A stretch of 64,000 nt of DNA from Zeugodacus cucurbitae (taxonomy: Eukaryota; Arthropoda; Insecta; Diptera; Tephritidae). The notes below the pieces were generated by a model. That model was given only the letters and a program-made list of their open reading frames with translations, did not search any database and was not told the origin of the DNA. The stretch spans positions 63,785,001 through 63,849,000 of the forward strand of contig NC_071671.1 of NCBI RefSeq assembly GCF_028554725.1, read 5' to 3'. Shown here in pieces: positions 34,447-47,518 of the stretch (positions are counted from its first letter, which is position 1; the number at the start of each line of letters is the position of its first letter). The translations under genes and the position numbers were made by a program.

Positions 34447-34993
34447 GCATTGTGCCCCAAGGGTTTTGGCTAATGATTTCAAGCTTTACAAAGTTCTTTT
34501 GTATATTCGATTGGTTTTGAAATGACCCAGAGACTTTTGTTTAGTCGTTTCTGGCTTTGGTAGAGGTTATGTTGTGCCTCAACTTTGTTGTCATGTTTTG
34601 TTGTTGTTGTTCGAAATGTAAATTTTTGGCATGAAGTTGGTGTATGATTATATTTACTCTGGTGAGTTGTAAAGTCATTTTCCCATAGCATTCAAACACG
34701 GGGTTTTTCATAGCAAAATTTACCGTAATATAACTTTGTGGATGATAGTGTAATCTGACCCTTTTTAATGCCACAGATGATCACTCTATCGATTGCGGAA
34801 ATAACTGAATGGTGGGAATCTATATAGTTGATGATTTTGGTTTGAGGGATTAAGGAATGTTATTATCATATATGAATCTAACAAACTTTGTACGACAAAA
34901 CAAAAGTCTCTGGGTCATTTCAAAACCAATCGAATATACAAAAGAATTTTGTAAAGTTTGAAATCATTAGCCAAAACCCTTGGGGCACAATGC
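34447..34993. repeat. 102-bp near-perfect inverted repeat, 343-bp spacer
   Basis: The left arm 34447-34548 (starting GCATTGTGCCCCAAGGG) and the right arm 34892-34993 (ending CCCTTGGGGCACAATGC) are reverse complements with only three mismatches in 102 bp. A transcript across it would fold into a long hairpin with a 343-nt loop. The arms match none of the transposon families recognised in the window, and the spacer has no coding frame I trust. It could be a young foldback-type element, a local inverted duplication, or a hairpin-RNA locus. Confidence 0.9.
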
Positions 34994-35884
34994 GATTATA
35001 ATATATTGTTTTCCTATAATGCCGAACAACTCGACATCTGTTTTATCTGTGTTCCCAGCCTTAAGAACATGTACGATAATGAAAGAGCTGGTGAGTTGGT
35101 TATCTCTGGCCCATTTTTATAGAATACCAAACGGAACCTTCGCATGTTCGTGAGAGAACTCTAAGTAGTTGGACCGGCATATCTAACTCGGCGAACGTCA
35201 CACAGTCCGGGATAAGTCTGGTCTTATTCTATAGAATAATCGAAGAGATCAATGAGTATTACATACGAACAGATGATTGTCATAATTGCCATAACATTGG
35301 AAATCGAAAATAGCAAATCTGGAAAGGTATATACATACGAGTAAAATGTTCATACCAGATATAAATATATTCATTGAGAAAAAACAGTGATTTACTCAAG
35401 ATAAAAGATGAGACATATTAATAAGAACACAGCAAGATAAAATGGTGTATCCTTTATTAATTGGGACCAAGAGAATAGATCTTGGAGAGCCTCTATTCAA
35501 GCGTGTAGGTTCATAGTACTATTCTCATGCCTCGAGTAGACTATTGAATGAGAAATAAGTACCTCACATTCTAACTCTTTATTCACTTAACAATGTTTTT
35601 ACTTGTTGGAGCCATAAACAGCAGTAGTTTATTAAAATTGTATTCCAGCAGAAATTCCTTTTTCTGTCAGCACTCTTATCTTTATATTATCCACAGTAAT
35701 AAAAGTGGATATGCAAACGTTCATTTTGAAATATGACATGAAAATCAAGGACACGTGCACTGTGTCCTCGACGAATGACACAAATTATCATATTTAATGT
35801 GCAATCACACACACATCACACATACAAGAGAGCACTGGCAATGTAAATAAACAAAAATTAAAGTTTATCATAAATTTCAAATAT
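34994..35884. other. Non-coding stretch, no gene seen
   Basis: The segment 35030-35240 is GC-richer and may derive from an old element, but I cannot assign it. Confidence 0.45.
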
Positions 35885-36886
35885 AACAAGTAAGGAAGGG
35901 CTAAGTTCGGGTGTAACCGAACATTTTATACTCTCGCAATATATTTATTTAACTTTATTTATATTATATAATGCACAATTTGACCCACATATTCGTCATA
36001 TATATTGTATAAAGTCCATTGAAAGTTGGAAACCATAATATTAGGTTAGAAGCACCGAGGTCCTCGTGTTCGATATATGGGGCCTTAAAAACCTACGGTC
36101 CGATTTCAGCGATTTTTAGAATGGGGCTGCGACACTATTAACATAGTATTTATGCAAAGTTCTGCACCGATATCTTCACTAGTGCTTACTTTATATATTG
36201 TAAAGTAAATGATTCAGATCGTCTTCAAAGTTCTGGTATATAGGAAGTAGGCGTGGTTGTTAAGCGATTTGGCCTATTTTCACAACATATCGTTGGGATG
36301 TAAGGAAACTATTACAAACCAAGTTTCATTGAAATCGGTCGAGTAATTCCTGAGATATGGTTTTGACCCATAAGTGGGCGACGCCACGCCCATTTTCCAT
36401 TTTATAAAAAAAATCTGGGTGCAGCTTTCATCTGTCATTTCTTATGTGAAATTTAGTGTTTCCGACGTTTTTCGTTAGTGAGTTAACCCACTTTTTGTAA
36501 TTTTCAACCTAACTTTTGTATGGGAGGTGGGCGTGGTTATTATCCGATTTCTTTCATTTTAGGACTGTATTAGGAAATGGCTAAACAAAACGACTGCAGA
36601 AAGTTTGGTTTATATAGCTCTATTGGTTTGCGAGATATGTGGGGCCAAGCCCACGTCCCCAAAAAAATTATATCCAAATATGCCCCTTCATAGTGCGATC
36701 CTTCATACCAAATTCCATAGCTTTATTTATAGCTTAGTTATGGCACTTTATGTGTTTTCGGTTTTCGCCATTTTGTGGCGTGGCAGTGGTCCGATTTTGC
36801 TCATTTAGTTTTGGGTGTTACAAACAACCGTTATGTGAACACAACTATAATACTCTCTTTAGCAACTTTTGTTGCGAGAGTATAAA
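35885..36886 (-). mobile_element. INE-1/DINE-1-like element, copy B
   Basis: It begins AACAAGTAAGGAAGGGCTAA, then the hairpin GTTCGGGTGTAACCGAAC, then ATTTTATACTCTCGCAA. It ends TTGTTGCGAGAGTATAAAA at 36886, so it is the reverse of copy A. The interior keeps the family's GGCGTGG/CCACGCC-rich segments. The GTCTGTC tract is deleted. Confidence 0.75.
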
Positions 36887-37853
36887 AATATATATATATA
36901 TATACAAATAAATCGCGCATAGCACACGTCTGCTCCTAATCAGATCTGTTATGAAGGTTAAAGCGATTTCTAATGTTCACTTCACATGAAATACCAGATA
37001 CACAGGCAAAAGGACAGGAAGTACTCACACATATAATATAGAGAAATGGAATCGCTAATATGTATTTATTTGTAAACATCAAATGGTAAATATACATATA
37101 TGTATGTATGTTTGTCTGCATGCCATTTGTTTTGCTTGTTTGAGTTGAGTGGAACATAATTAAAGTTGAAACGAGATGTGTTCGCTGTGGCGTGTGATTA
37201 TTGATGTTTTTTTAATTGTATGTGGTTGTTTGTTTATAATAACATTATGAGTGGTTCCGAGCTCTCATCTGCCGTTTTTTGCCGCCATGATTGGCATGAC
37301 CTCGTGGGAGTAATAGGAGTAGGAATGTATGTATTTGTTAATATACTTTTTGCTGATATCATATATATAAATATTATTGCTGGATTAATATTTAATATGA
37401 AATGTAATTATTGTCATCATAATTATATAAATAACACAAAGAGAATATAACATTAATTAAAGCAAAAATAATTGTGTGCAGCAAAATAATATTAATTATT
37501 GAATTAAAGTAAACTTAAACTTTCTTTTATATAAAAACAATATTTTTTTTTTAATTTCATTAATTATATAAATTTAATTAAAATTAGTTAAAAATTCAAT
37601 AGAACAGTATTTGGACTCCTTGAAATATAATCCAGTATTAAGTGTTACTGACGTATTCTCCATACTATTACGATACGCGTAAAACTAACTTAGAGACATT
37701 ACGAAGGTCTCGAACCATAATCGAAATGACATTCCTCTTTGAACAGACCAACAGACGCTTATAGTTGTAGAAACATCGTATTTATAACAGTTTACACTCT
37801 AATCGGGTTATGTGACACGAACCTTCTTATATGCAATTTTATCCGAACAAATA
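36887..37853. other. Non-coding stretch, no gene seen
   Basis: A TA run abuts the element at 36888-36905; the rest is AT-rich without recognisable features. Confidence 0.5.
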
Positions 37854-38545
37854 TTAGGTTGTCAAATATCGCCCTTCGACTTTTTGTCTTTTGAATTTTG
37901 CGGCTATGTATAAAGCGCCACAGAGTTCGTATCTGGCAATAATACACATCTTTGAAAGGTCTTGCCATAACCTACAAAACGACGCTATGCATGATTAGTT
38001 TGGATATTGCGTTCAGTTATAGACGTGGAAACATGGATTTCACTAACGCCGAATTCGCACTATTTTAAAGTTTTCCTTCGTTAAAGGAAAATCCGATAGA
38101 GAAACGTTCCATGAGATTAATGGTGTTTTGGGGGATGGTACTCTCTATCAGTTCGAACTGCGGAGGAATGGTTTCGACGATTCAGAGCGGGATAAGCCAA
38201 CCGGCGGAAGACCTGTGACGACGAATACTGGAAGGGAATCATCCACAATGAGACGCTTAATTCTACAACTGGACCGCTTGAAGAAGGCGATCGACCAGTA
38301 GCGTAGTGTTCCACCAGGACAACGCCAGACACACTCCGTGATCGTGGACTCGGGAGCTTGTCCTCTGACGGGAGTTCGGTTGGGAGGTTTTATCGCATCC
38401 ACCATATAGCCCGGACATAGCGATTACCACCTGTTCCTGTCCATGGCGAACTACCTTGGTTGTGTAAAGTTGAACTCAAAAGATGCTTTTGAAAAGTGGC
38501 TGACCAAGTTCTTCGCATATAAGGAGGGGGGTTGTGTTTTCTTCT
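37854..38545 (+). mobile_element. Mariner relic 2, internal deletion
   Basis: The left terminus TTAGGTTGTCAAATATC starts at 37854. The 5' UTR-like GCGGCTATGTATAAAGCGC and the sequence encoding the helix-turn-helix region (EEWFRRFRA in broken frame) follow. Near 38231 the copy jumps from the post-GGRPV region straight to sequence encoding the end of the catalytic domain (about 400 bp missing relative to relic 4). The second-Asp region (CACCAGGACAACGCCAGACA) and part of the C-terminus remain. The right terminus is absent. Confidence 0.8.
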
Positions 38546-40224
38546 GATAAAATAACAATACTAAATTCACTCTTTTCTGTATTGAAAATCAGAGACTCAA
38601 GTCCCTAAAGTAATGCTTTATTTTATGACAAGTACTGTAGAGCCTAACTGGTTCATAAGGGCTTCGGTAATGGAGGATTGAAAGAGCACAATAAGTAGTT
38701 ATGGGATTCAAAGTGTTGAACTGAATTGTTAAGTTTGGGCCAGTGCACTTCGAGGGGTTACGATTTACATACCTTAATTTACTCATACATATATAATATA
38801 CAGTACAAAATTATGTCTACCGTATGCCTTCGTATATATATTTTTTATGCTTTTAGTAGTGGCATCATGTCCATACTTGGGCGTTTATTTTCATTTGCGC
38901 CTTGATAAATAGTCAAAAAATAAGTAATTTACAGTTAGCGCACAAACAGCGTCGCATCAGCTTTGTCGACCTGCCTTTTGCTTTCAACTTTGACATTTTT
39001 TTGCAAGAAATGTTTGATTTTTTATTTGTTACTTCAACTCTTTTGACTTGCGCTCTATGAAGGAAATTTGTCAAGACAACTACATAGCCAATTGGAGTTC
39101 CCTAGACTAGATCTAAAACTAATTCAATTTGGGTCCAAATTAGTAGAGGCTCAAACATTTTCAGATTATGTTCAAGCAATAAAATTTTGAAAGTCTCAAA
39201 ATAGAGAGAAAGGGACAAGTATTTTGATTAGATTATATGAAAGAGTCTAAATGGAAGTGACATGTATAAAATACCCGGAGTTCTGCAAACCATATACATA
39301 GAATAAACGAAGACTCTACCCACATACTAAATTTTATTATGGTGCCGACTACATAATTCATAATTCGATTGCTTGACGGGTATATACATATATTTATTTA
39401 TCATATTTTCTCCAAAAATTGTAACCCTTTTATAGCATAGTTTAATTTAAAATCATATCCTCAATTTTCCTAGGCTCCATTAGCAAAAATATTCAACTCC
39501 AATTTAAATGAATAATTTTAGCATATGCAAGGCAAGGTGCAACTAAAAGCCTTCAGCAATAAAAATATGAAGCGCAACCATACACATACTTTCTTTGTGA
39601 GCACTATACTCATATGAATTTTTGTTTGCTGCTATACATTTGCAGTGGCGCGAACATTTTATATAAATATGTGATAGCATATGTATACGTTCATGAAGGC
39701 ACATATAAAATAAATTTTCTGCCTGCATACCGCTTTGACCGACCGGCCATTGAACCACAACTCAACGATGCAAATGGCTTGCGGCTGGCTGCACTGCAGT
39801 GAACTCATTATTAGTAGTTTTATTGTTGTTTTTTCTCTCGCTCACTTTATGTTTTTAATTTCATTGCAATAATTAAAATAAAAATAAAGTAAAAATTGTG
39901 TTTAAAGCAAAGTAATTAAGACGTTGCAACCGCGGTAAAGAGTGCTGCTTTTTTTAAAATATTCTTACGCCTGTCAGTTGCACGCTGTTTTGATTGATGT
40001 GGTAAATAAAGGTGTCATGTGTAGTGATGTAAGGAACTGGCTTTATTTTATAATATTGTTTGAAAGCTTTGAATATTCGGATAAAACAGTATTTCTTGAG
40101 TTTGATGAAATCGGTTCACAGGTTTCTCGAGCTCCCATACACACCAAATTGTTAGTTTCGCACTCCTGTTTGATTCTATGTGCGATTATCCATCAATTCT
40201 CAATAATATTGAATGAGACAGTTC
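38546..40224. other. Non-coding stretch, no gene seen
   Basis: Overlapping short frames at 38589-38786 and 39942-40247 have no recognisable domain; the latter runs into the next mini-transposon's terminus. Confidence 0.5.
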
Positions 40225-40435
40225 TACGAGGTGTGTTCAAAAAATAACGGGAATTTTCTTTTTTTTGAAAAAAAAATGTGAATTCGTTTATATAAATTAA
40301 TATTTTCGGATTCAAATAGTCACCATTTGATACTATGTACTTATGTCAGCACTTCTTCCTAAATTTTGACAATAGCACTTTTCGGACATTTGGAAATTCC
40401 CGCTATTTTTTGAACACACATCGTCTATTTTACTA
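40225..40435 (-). mobile_element. Internally deleted mariner-type element (copy 2)
   Basis: Termini TACGAG-GTGTGTTCAAAAAATAACG and its inverse (TTTTTTGAACACACATCG) enclose about 150 bp. On the minus strand the interior matches the transposase C-terminal region of the 1948 element (GAAGAAGTGCTGACATAAGT against GAAGAAGCACTGGCATAAGT). This is a short, MITE-like deletion derivative. Confidence 0.75.
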
Positions 40436-42673
40436 TCAGAATTAGTTGAAATGGGTTCCTGTTGGCTTTTATATCCAAAATTGGTTAGATATTTCGTACT
40501 TATTTCTCTCTCTCTCTCTATCTTAATAAAATTCACTCATTCTTATATGTTCGAACTGTTACCGACCTTTGACCCCATACTACTTTGCTGTATCTATCCT
40601 GTTTAACTACACATGTTTGAACAAAAATACCTTGTAAATTCAAAATTAAAATTGACAGCAATTTATGAACACCGAATATATTGCCTTCTAGCAAAGACCT
40701 GCCACCAACAACAAGCGCGCTAAATCAATGTGATGTTATTTTAGTAACAAGCTGTATATGACAGCATAATCGATTGATATATATATATATAGACTAAACT
40801 AATATGTGTGGTTATGCACAGGATCCTCAATAACCGTGCAATAAATTAATAAATCAGACGCCATTTGCATTGTACCTACAAGCTATATCTACATGGCTCA
40901 AAATCCAACAGATAGCCGAGAGTCAATAAACATTTATGAGCGACATAAGTTAAATGATTATGTTGCACCAATTACAATGAAGCGCTAATAGCACACAGCC
41001 GAAATATTGAATTGATTTTTGGATAATTTTAAAAATTTTATCAACAACAAAAAAAGAGCGATAGAAGCGCTGCAATGCTTTCGGCATTCGCTTTGTGTCA
41101 ACTGCCGCACTGAAGCATCGAGTTGCTGCAGCATTTGCTGAAAGAATGAGGCTAATGCTCATTTTGTATGCTCATTTGAACCCAATCGCACACCAAATAC
41201 AAAGCCGTTAACTTGAATGGCGCCATTTTACCGTTATTGATTACCTATCCCAGTGGATGTGGTTTGCTGAAATTCCGGCACTTTAGAGTGCCTAGCGGTG
41301 GGCAAACATACAATAGATGATATATATTTAGCATTATGCTTATATTTTATAACGGAAGTGCAAATCAATAAATAACAATGTTGTGCATAAATTTTAAAGT
41401 TTAGCGAACTTTTTTGTATATAAATAGCCAAACGAAAAATGGCAGTAAGCAACTAAAATGTAAGCTTTCATAATAGAAAAGCTTATAGTTGAGTTTACAT
41501 ATACATTTACAGGGTGTTGCTTTTTAAAGAATCTTAAAAAAAAAATGTTTTAAATGTCAATCTCAACTACAAAAAATATTTTAAAGAAATTTAATCCCCG
41601 AAACATGAGCTAATCTAACCACTTACGCACAAAAAATATTATTCGTTTGTCTCTTATAATGCGTTTGTTCCAAATTCAAAGCAATTTAAAATTTTCTGTA
41701 CACTCCCCTAACACCACACCCTTTATGTGTTTATAAACTGTGGTATTAAATGGCAGCATGGCAACCAATGGGTATTCGATAAGCAACGCAAAGCTATAAA
41801 AGTATAAATAAATTATTTCACTCTATGCCGCAAACAGCGGCACACACTCATACAACTATAAAGGTTTTCCTCTATACATGCTCAAAAATTGCTCTGACCA
41901 TGTGGCTGCGTCAAAACGTTTCACATGACACGCTACAATGTCACATGCTAGCGACATGTACACGAATATTTCTTTACTTACCTTCTATAGGTTTATGTAT
42001 GTGTGTAGTATATTTATAAACCACAGATCTGCCCTAAATTGCAAGCGCATCTCGTATATGCCATACTTGTATGTATGTATATATGGAGGTCGCTTAGAAA
42101 TGTTGTTAACATATTAAAACTGGGTAGTTGTAGATATGTAGTCAGCAGCGTTGTGAGTGAAAATCATAACCCAATAAGCATTAAATGAAATGTGTTAAAT
42201 AATATTTATGAGCTACAAAACTAAGCGGATGAATTGTAGATGCTTGATTGCCAATAATAGGATACTATTATTTTGTTAATTTAATAAAAAAGTCAATAAT
42301 AGAAGGTTCTAAGTAAATTGAGAACTATCACTTCAAAGCTGAGCAGAGCTCGGGAAACATGAAGTGCTCTGTCAAAGAACTCTCTAAAGTTGTTTTGATC
42401 TTATATTTTTAAATTAAAAAAAAAAAAAATTGGTGTTGAACTAGCATTATTAACAAGGGTTAAGATGGAGTACTCTCGAGAAGAACCTTCAAAGCGTGAC
42501 GCCTTTGACTACTTTGATAGGTGATGTAGGAGCTAACTGCGCTATATATAGCATTTCCGAATACGGTAGAAGAGAAAACGCGATTTTAATCTAAAGCAAT
42601 ATAGAATTTCCCTAAACGACGCTTATAGGAATGATAGATACAGGTAACTAGGCATGAACCTTGACTCAAAAAG
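40436..42673. other. Non-coding stretch, no gene seen
   Basis: Contains a CTCTCTCTCTCT run near 40505 and a TA run near 40780. A possible terminus-like AGGGTGTTGCTTTTTAAA lies near 41512, without a convincing partner. Confidence 0.5.
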
Positions 42674-42827
42674 ATATATGTGACCTGGTCTACGAAAAGG
42701 GAGCTAACGTGCGAAAACTAGTTTTCAGGGAAACAGCTTTTAAAAATCTTCCATCCGAATCAACTAAAAAGGGAAAATTGATTTTTTGACACCTAAGCCC
42801 CCTTTCCATAGACCAGGTCACATATAT
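42674..42827. repeat. 154-bp palindromic hairpin element (MITE-like)
   Basis: The left arm 42674-42712 starts ATATATGTGACCTGGTCTA. The right arm 42789-42827 is its inverse; the outer 19 bp are perfect and the inner 20 carry about five mismatches. The spacer is about 76 bp with no coding capacity. Size, structure and AT-rich flanks fit a miniature inverted-repeat transposon; hairpin RNA is an alternative. Confidence 0.75.
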
Positions 42828-45800
42828 GAAGAAGTATGTTCGAAACCTTCATTCTAGAGATGAGAGTTTTTAATTGGTTAGTCCAAGGACTTTGTTTAAC
42901 CCGAATTATTCGTGATTGCTGTAGATTTCCGCACATTCCAATACTCCTTTAAGCTATAACTTTACTAAGGTGTTTTTGCAAAAGTGTTATCGAGAAACAT
43001 TTTTTATCTTGAAACATGGTTAGACTAAGGAGTCTCTAATCACCTTGGACTTTTACGTCAACTAGTTAAAAATATTATTTATTAGTCGAAACGGTTATCT
43101 GAATTAGAGTTTTTTTCGCTTTACAGTACTCGAGTTCAGGATGAAGTGCTATATAGAACATGACGGTTGAAACAAGATCGTCCGCTTGTAACATAATAAA
43201 ATTAATTTTGATTTAAAATGGTAATTCAGCATTAGATAATATATAGTGCCCAAATGTAAGCATAGCTTTGACATTGAATTTTTTGAAGACGAAAGGCATG
43301 TCTTCAGTGATTTTTACCTATTTATATAATACTCAAACAGATCAAGATCGAATAAATTCACAAATAAAGAAGAAAGGCTTGACAAAAAGGAGGACAAATT
43401 AACTATATGAAGAAGGTTTGATAGTTCGTGAAAGCCAGCAATAATAGCGTTTGTAGACAGGAGCTAATGAATCAATTTACCGGCCTCTGCTCGATTTAAA
43501 CGCTTCTTAAGAACGATTTACCATACAAAATAAATTCTCCATTAATTTTAAATTAAATTTAAACTTGAAAATCAAATGCAACTCTGCGACAAAAACGTAC
43601 GATACGTTCTTTCTCTGCGATTAGCTGAATTTTTTGATAAAAAAGCTACGGTAGATGTCGCTACTGAAAAATATTAATCAGCTGAACAAACTTAACAACT
43701 TCTTATGAAAAGCAAAAACCAAAACAGCTGATCGGGTAAGCTCTTATCGACTAGCCGGCAGTATAAAAAGCAAATAAGGGTTTCTCCATAAAAATGTTCA
43801 TCGATCATTTTATTTGGCTGTCTAAAAACGCTATAACCAAGAATTAGTTTCATCAAGTGTTTAATCGAAGCGCGCCGGCTTCCTATTCCTAATTCTCAAT
43901 TCAAACCACTATGCATTGGGTCGCACTCATATGAAAACATCTAAATCAACTGCTGACATACCAACAAACATACACACACAGGCACCTGCCAGGCAAGCGC
44001 ATATGTGAGTGCATTATTCAGTTGAAACGTGTGACCGGATTTTGAGGTCAAAAGTTTACAAAGTTCATGCCGCAGCAGGGATGCTGTAAAGCGCGACTGC
44101 TACCCTAGCTCTCGTTCGCTGATCGCCACTCACGTTTTACTGCACATATTTATATATACATATATATTTTATAATAAATAAATTTATATGCAATATACAG
44201 TGGACAACGCGAGCGGCAAGCGCGCTCAATGCCACAAGTAACTGTGAGTGGTGAGTGGTGAGCATCGGCAGCTTATTTCAGCTGCCCCGGCACACCGCAT
44301 TAAGCATAAAATTTACTGCATTTCGCCAATAAAATAGTATAAATACATAATATATGTGCATTGGTATGTGTGAAGGAGGGGAGGAGCCTTGCAATGGCGA
44401 AAGTGAAATGTAATAAAAACGTAGCAACACTGCAGTTGTCGTAAAAAGTGACAGCATGCCGCGACTTCAGCATCTTGTGTTGGGGTCTCGAACTTGCGGC
44501 GCTTATTAAGTAAATAACTTTGTATTAAAGCGAAATTGGCGGATTTGCCATTAACTTTGTTTATTATTATTACTATTTTTGCTCCGCTCAGCTTGTAGTG
44601 CTGGAAGATTGCAGGAAGATTGGAATTTAATAATTTATTTGCGTTGCTTGAGGTGATTGCTAAGATGTTTGTTGCTTCTAGTTTTAGTTGCAGCAATGCA
44701 AAGGAAATAATTTCGTAATTTTATTATACAAAATTAAATATTTCTGCTCTTATTTTAAAGTCGAAGTGATATATGTGAGTTAGAGCTTTAATTTGTATTA
44801 AATTTCTTCGATTCTTCAATAATTTGCTGCTTCATTTATAACTTAAAGACTTTACTTAGCTACTCTGTCCATGCAAATTTAAACAAATATTTATAACAGC
44901 ACATTTGTATATACTTTTAGTTACATAAATAAATATACAAGTGTGTTTGTGTGCGCCAAAAATCAACATAAAACCAAAAATAAATCATTTCAAAAACAAT
45001 ATCAATACACCAGCGGCAAATTTAAATTCAAATAGAAACGTGTCTTTCGTATATTAACAAGTATTTGAGCAATCAAAAATTAAACACAAATATCAAAAAT
45101 GCCTATAGGCTGGCAAATACCTACATTTTCGCACACATACAAGCGAACATATAGCCAACATTACACTGTGTGGTACATATTTCACATGCTTTACATATCT
45201 ACATGTTGTTATATGTAGTTGTACGTAGATTAATATGCAGACATGAGAAATATGCGTATAGCATTCAGTATTATTATTATTATGTATGGCGTATTTAAAT
45301 ATTATGTGCGATACATACAACCATACATATAGTAGTATTTAGTATATGGGGGTGCGCCATGTGGTATGAGTGACATTTGGTATTTGACTGGTATTTGGCT
45401 GAAATTAACCTAAACAAATATTTTTGGCAAAGTGACGTGACACGCTTTTCGACATTTTCATGCACGTACAGACGTACACACATACAAACACTTAAATATA
45501 TATACTACAAAACATAGCATACCAACGCATAGCATAACATTAGGCGCTTATACATATATAAATTTAGTACAAATGTATTTATATATTCTCGTATTCTACG
45601 CTATGTATGGATTTATATTACATTGCATAATTTTGTTACATTCGCATTCGTTAAATAATTTGTTGTTGCCTTGCCAATTGGAATTTGACAAATATAATGC
45701 ATGCGGCTTTGTTTGGGTGAAAGTTTAAATGCTCTGTGCATGTGTGCTTTTGTGTGTGTGGTCAGTGTATGTTAAGCGCTAAAACGAACTTGACATGGGA

Positions 45801-46244
45801 CTTGGTTACAGTTCATTTCCAGTTGAGTGGTTTTCCACATGCTCATTGTGTTGCCTAGGTATGCCTAGCTAGCTTAGTAGATTATGTCAGAGTACAATTA
45901 TTTCAGACAATTATATGTCGGAGAGAAGCTTGTGATATTTACACTGTTGTACAAAAATTAATTTGCAATATTTGTTATATCAATATGTGTGGTCCTTTAT
46001 ACCTTAAATATAAGTAGATTATTATGTAAAAAGTATCGTTTAAATACCATTTGTTGAAAGCAGTTGTTTCATCAATTATTTGTAACTTAATAATTAACTT
46101 TAAAATTGCTTTACCTTTTTCGGTTCTAGAGTCGCTGATGAAGGGATTTGAGGGGAACTAGAAGCATAAAATATCGGCCAAACACATATTGAAATCAAAA
46201 TCATCAACATTTCATTTGCCTAATTTTTACTAAATTATTTTAAG
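42828..46244. other. Non-coding stretch, no gene seen
   Basis: A 127-codon minus-strand frame (44313-44696) has no recognisable domain and lies in compositionally ordinary DNA. GC-richer DNA with several microsatellites lies at 43950-44290. No element recognised. Confidence 0.45.
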
Positions 46245-47518
46245 AACAAGTAATAAATGGCTACGTTCGGGTGTCACTGAACATTTTATACTCTCGCAAT
46301 TTATGTATTCCATTTATGAATATAACAAAAAATTTAACTCACATATTCGATATATATAGTATAAAGTCCTTTGAAAGTTGGAAACCCTAATATTTATTAT
46401 ATATATTAGTTGTATTGGGGAAGTGATGTCCCGATTTCACTAATTTTTGGCATGGTGACATGATTAGAAAAACATATTCCCTCTGAATGTCTTCAAAATA
46501 TCTGAGAGACTTACCTATATTTTCGGTAGAATTTGTTAGAAGTACTGAGGTCCTCATTTTCGATATATGGGGCCATGAAAACTTATGGTCCGATTTCGGC
46601 GATTTTTAGAAGTGCGATGCCGCACAATAAATGTAGTATTTATGCAAAGTTATGTTCCGATATCTTCACAAGTGCTTACTTTATCTATCGTAAAGTAAAC
46701 GATTCAGATCGACTTCAACGTTATTGTTTATGGGAAGTAGGCGTGGTTGTGAACCGATTTGGCATATTTTCACAACGTATCATTAAGATGCTACGAAAGT
46801 ATTACGAACGGAATTTCATTGAAATTGGTCGAGTAGTTTCAGAGATATGGTTTTTGACCCATTAGTGGGCCCATTTAATATTTTGTATACCAAATTAAGG
46901 TTTCTGGTAGTTTTACTTATTGAATTAAAGCATTTTCAGTAGTTTTCAAAAAAAAAACTTTGTGTTAGAGGTGAACGTGGTTGTAACCGATTTTCTGGTC
47001 TGTATAAGGTAATACCTAAAAGAAACGACTCTAGAGAGTTTCGTTGCTATAGCTTTAGTAGTTTACGAGATATGTGCAAAAAACTTAGTAGGCGACGGGG
47101 CCACGCCCACCTTTTCAAAAATATTACATCCAAATATGCCCCTTCATAGTGCGATCCTTCATACAACTTTCATAGGTTAATTTATGGCTTAGTTATAGCT
47201 CTTTTTTTGTTGTTGGTTATCGCCATTTTGTGGCCGTAATAGTGGCCCGATTTCGCCCATCTTCGAACTTACCCTTCTTATGGTGCCAAGTAAGACGTGT
47301 ACCAAGTTTCTCAAGATATTTCAATTTTTACTCAAATTATAGCTTGCAAGGATGGATGGACAGACAGAAATACGGATTTCACTATACTCGTCATCCTGAT
47401 CATTTTGAAATACATATATAACCCTATATCTAACTCGTTTAGTTTTATGACTTACAAACAACCGTTATATGAACAAAACTATACTACTCTCTTAGCAACT
47501 TTGTTGCGAGAGTATAAA
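46245..47518 (-). mobile_element. INE-1/DINE-1-like element, copy C
   Basis: It begins AACAAGTAATAAATGGCTAC, then a mutated hairpin (GTTCGG-GTGTCA-CTGAAC) and ATTTTATACTCTCGCAA. It ends CAACTTTGTTGCGAGAGTATA at 47515, preceded by the paired TATACTACTCTCTTAGC. It is nearly full length and opposite in orientation to copy A. Confidence 0.75.

Noticed and set aside
39942..40247. 101-codon plus-strand frame
   Set aside because: Its end is encoded by the terminus of a mini-transposon and no family is recognisable.
41508..41740. AGGGTGTTGC ... CACCACACCCTT as possible transposon termini
   Set aside because: Inverse match is only about ten bases and no coding or family similarity supports it.
44313..44696. 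127-codon minus-strand frame
   Set aside because: No signal peptide or domain visible, irregular composition and no supporting context.
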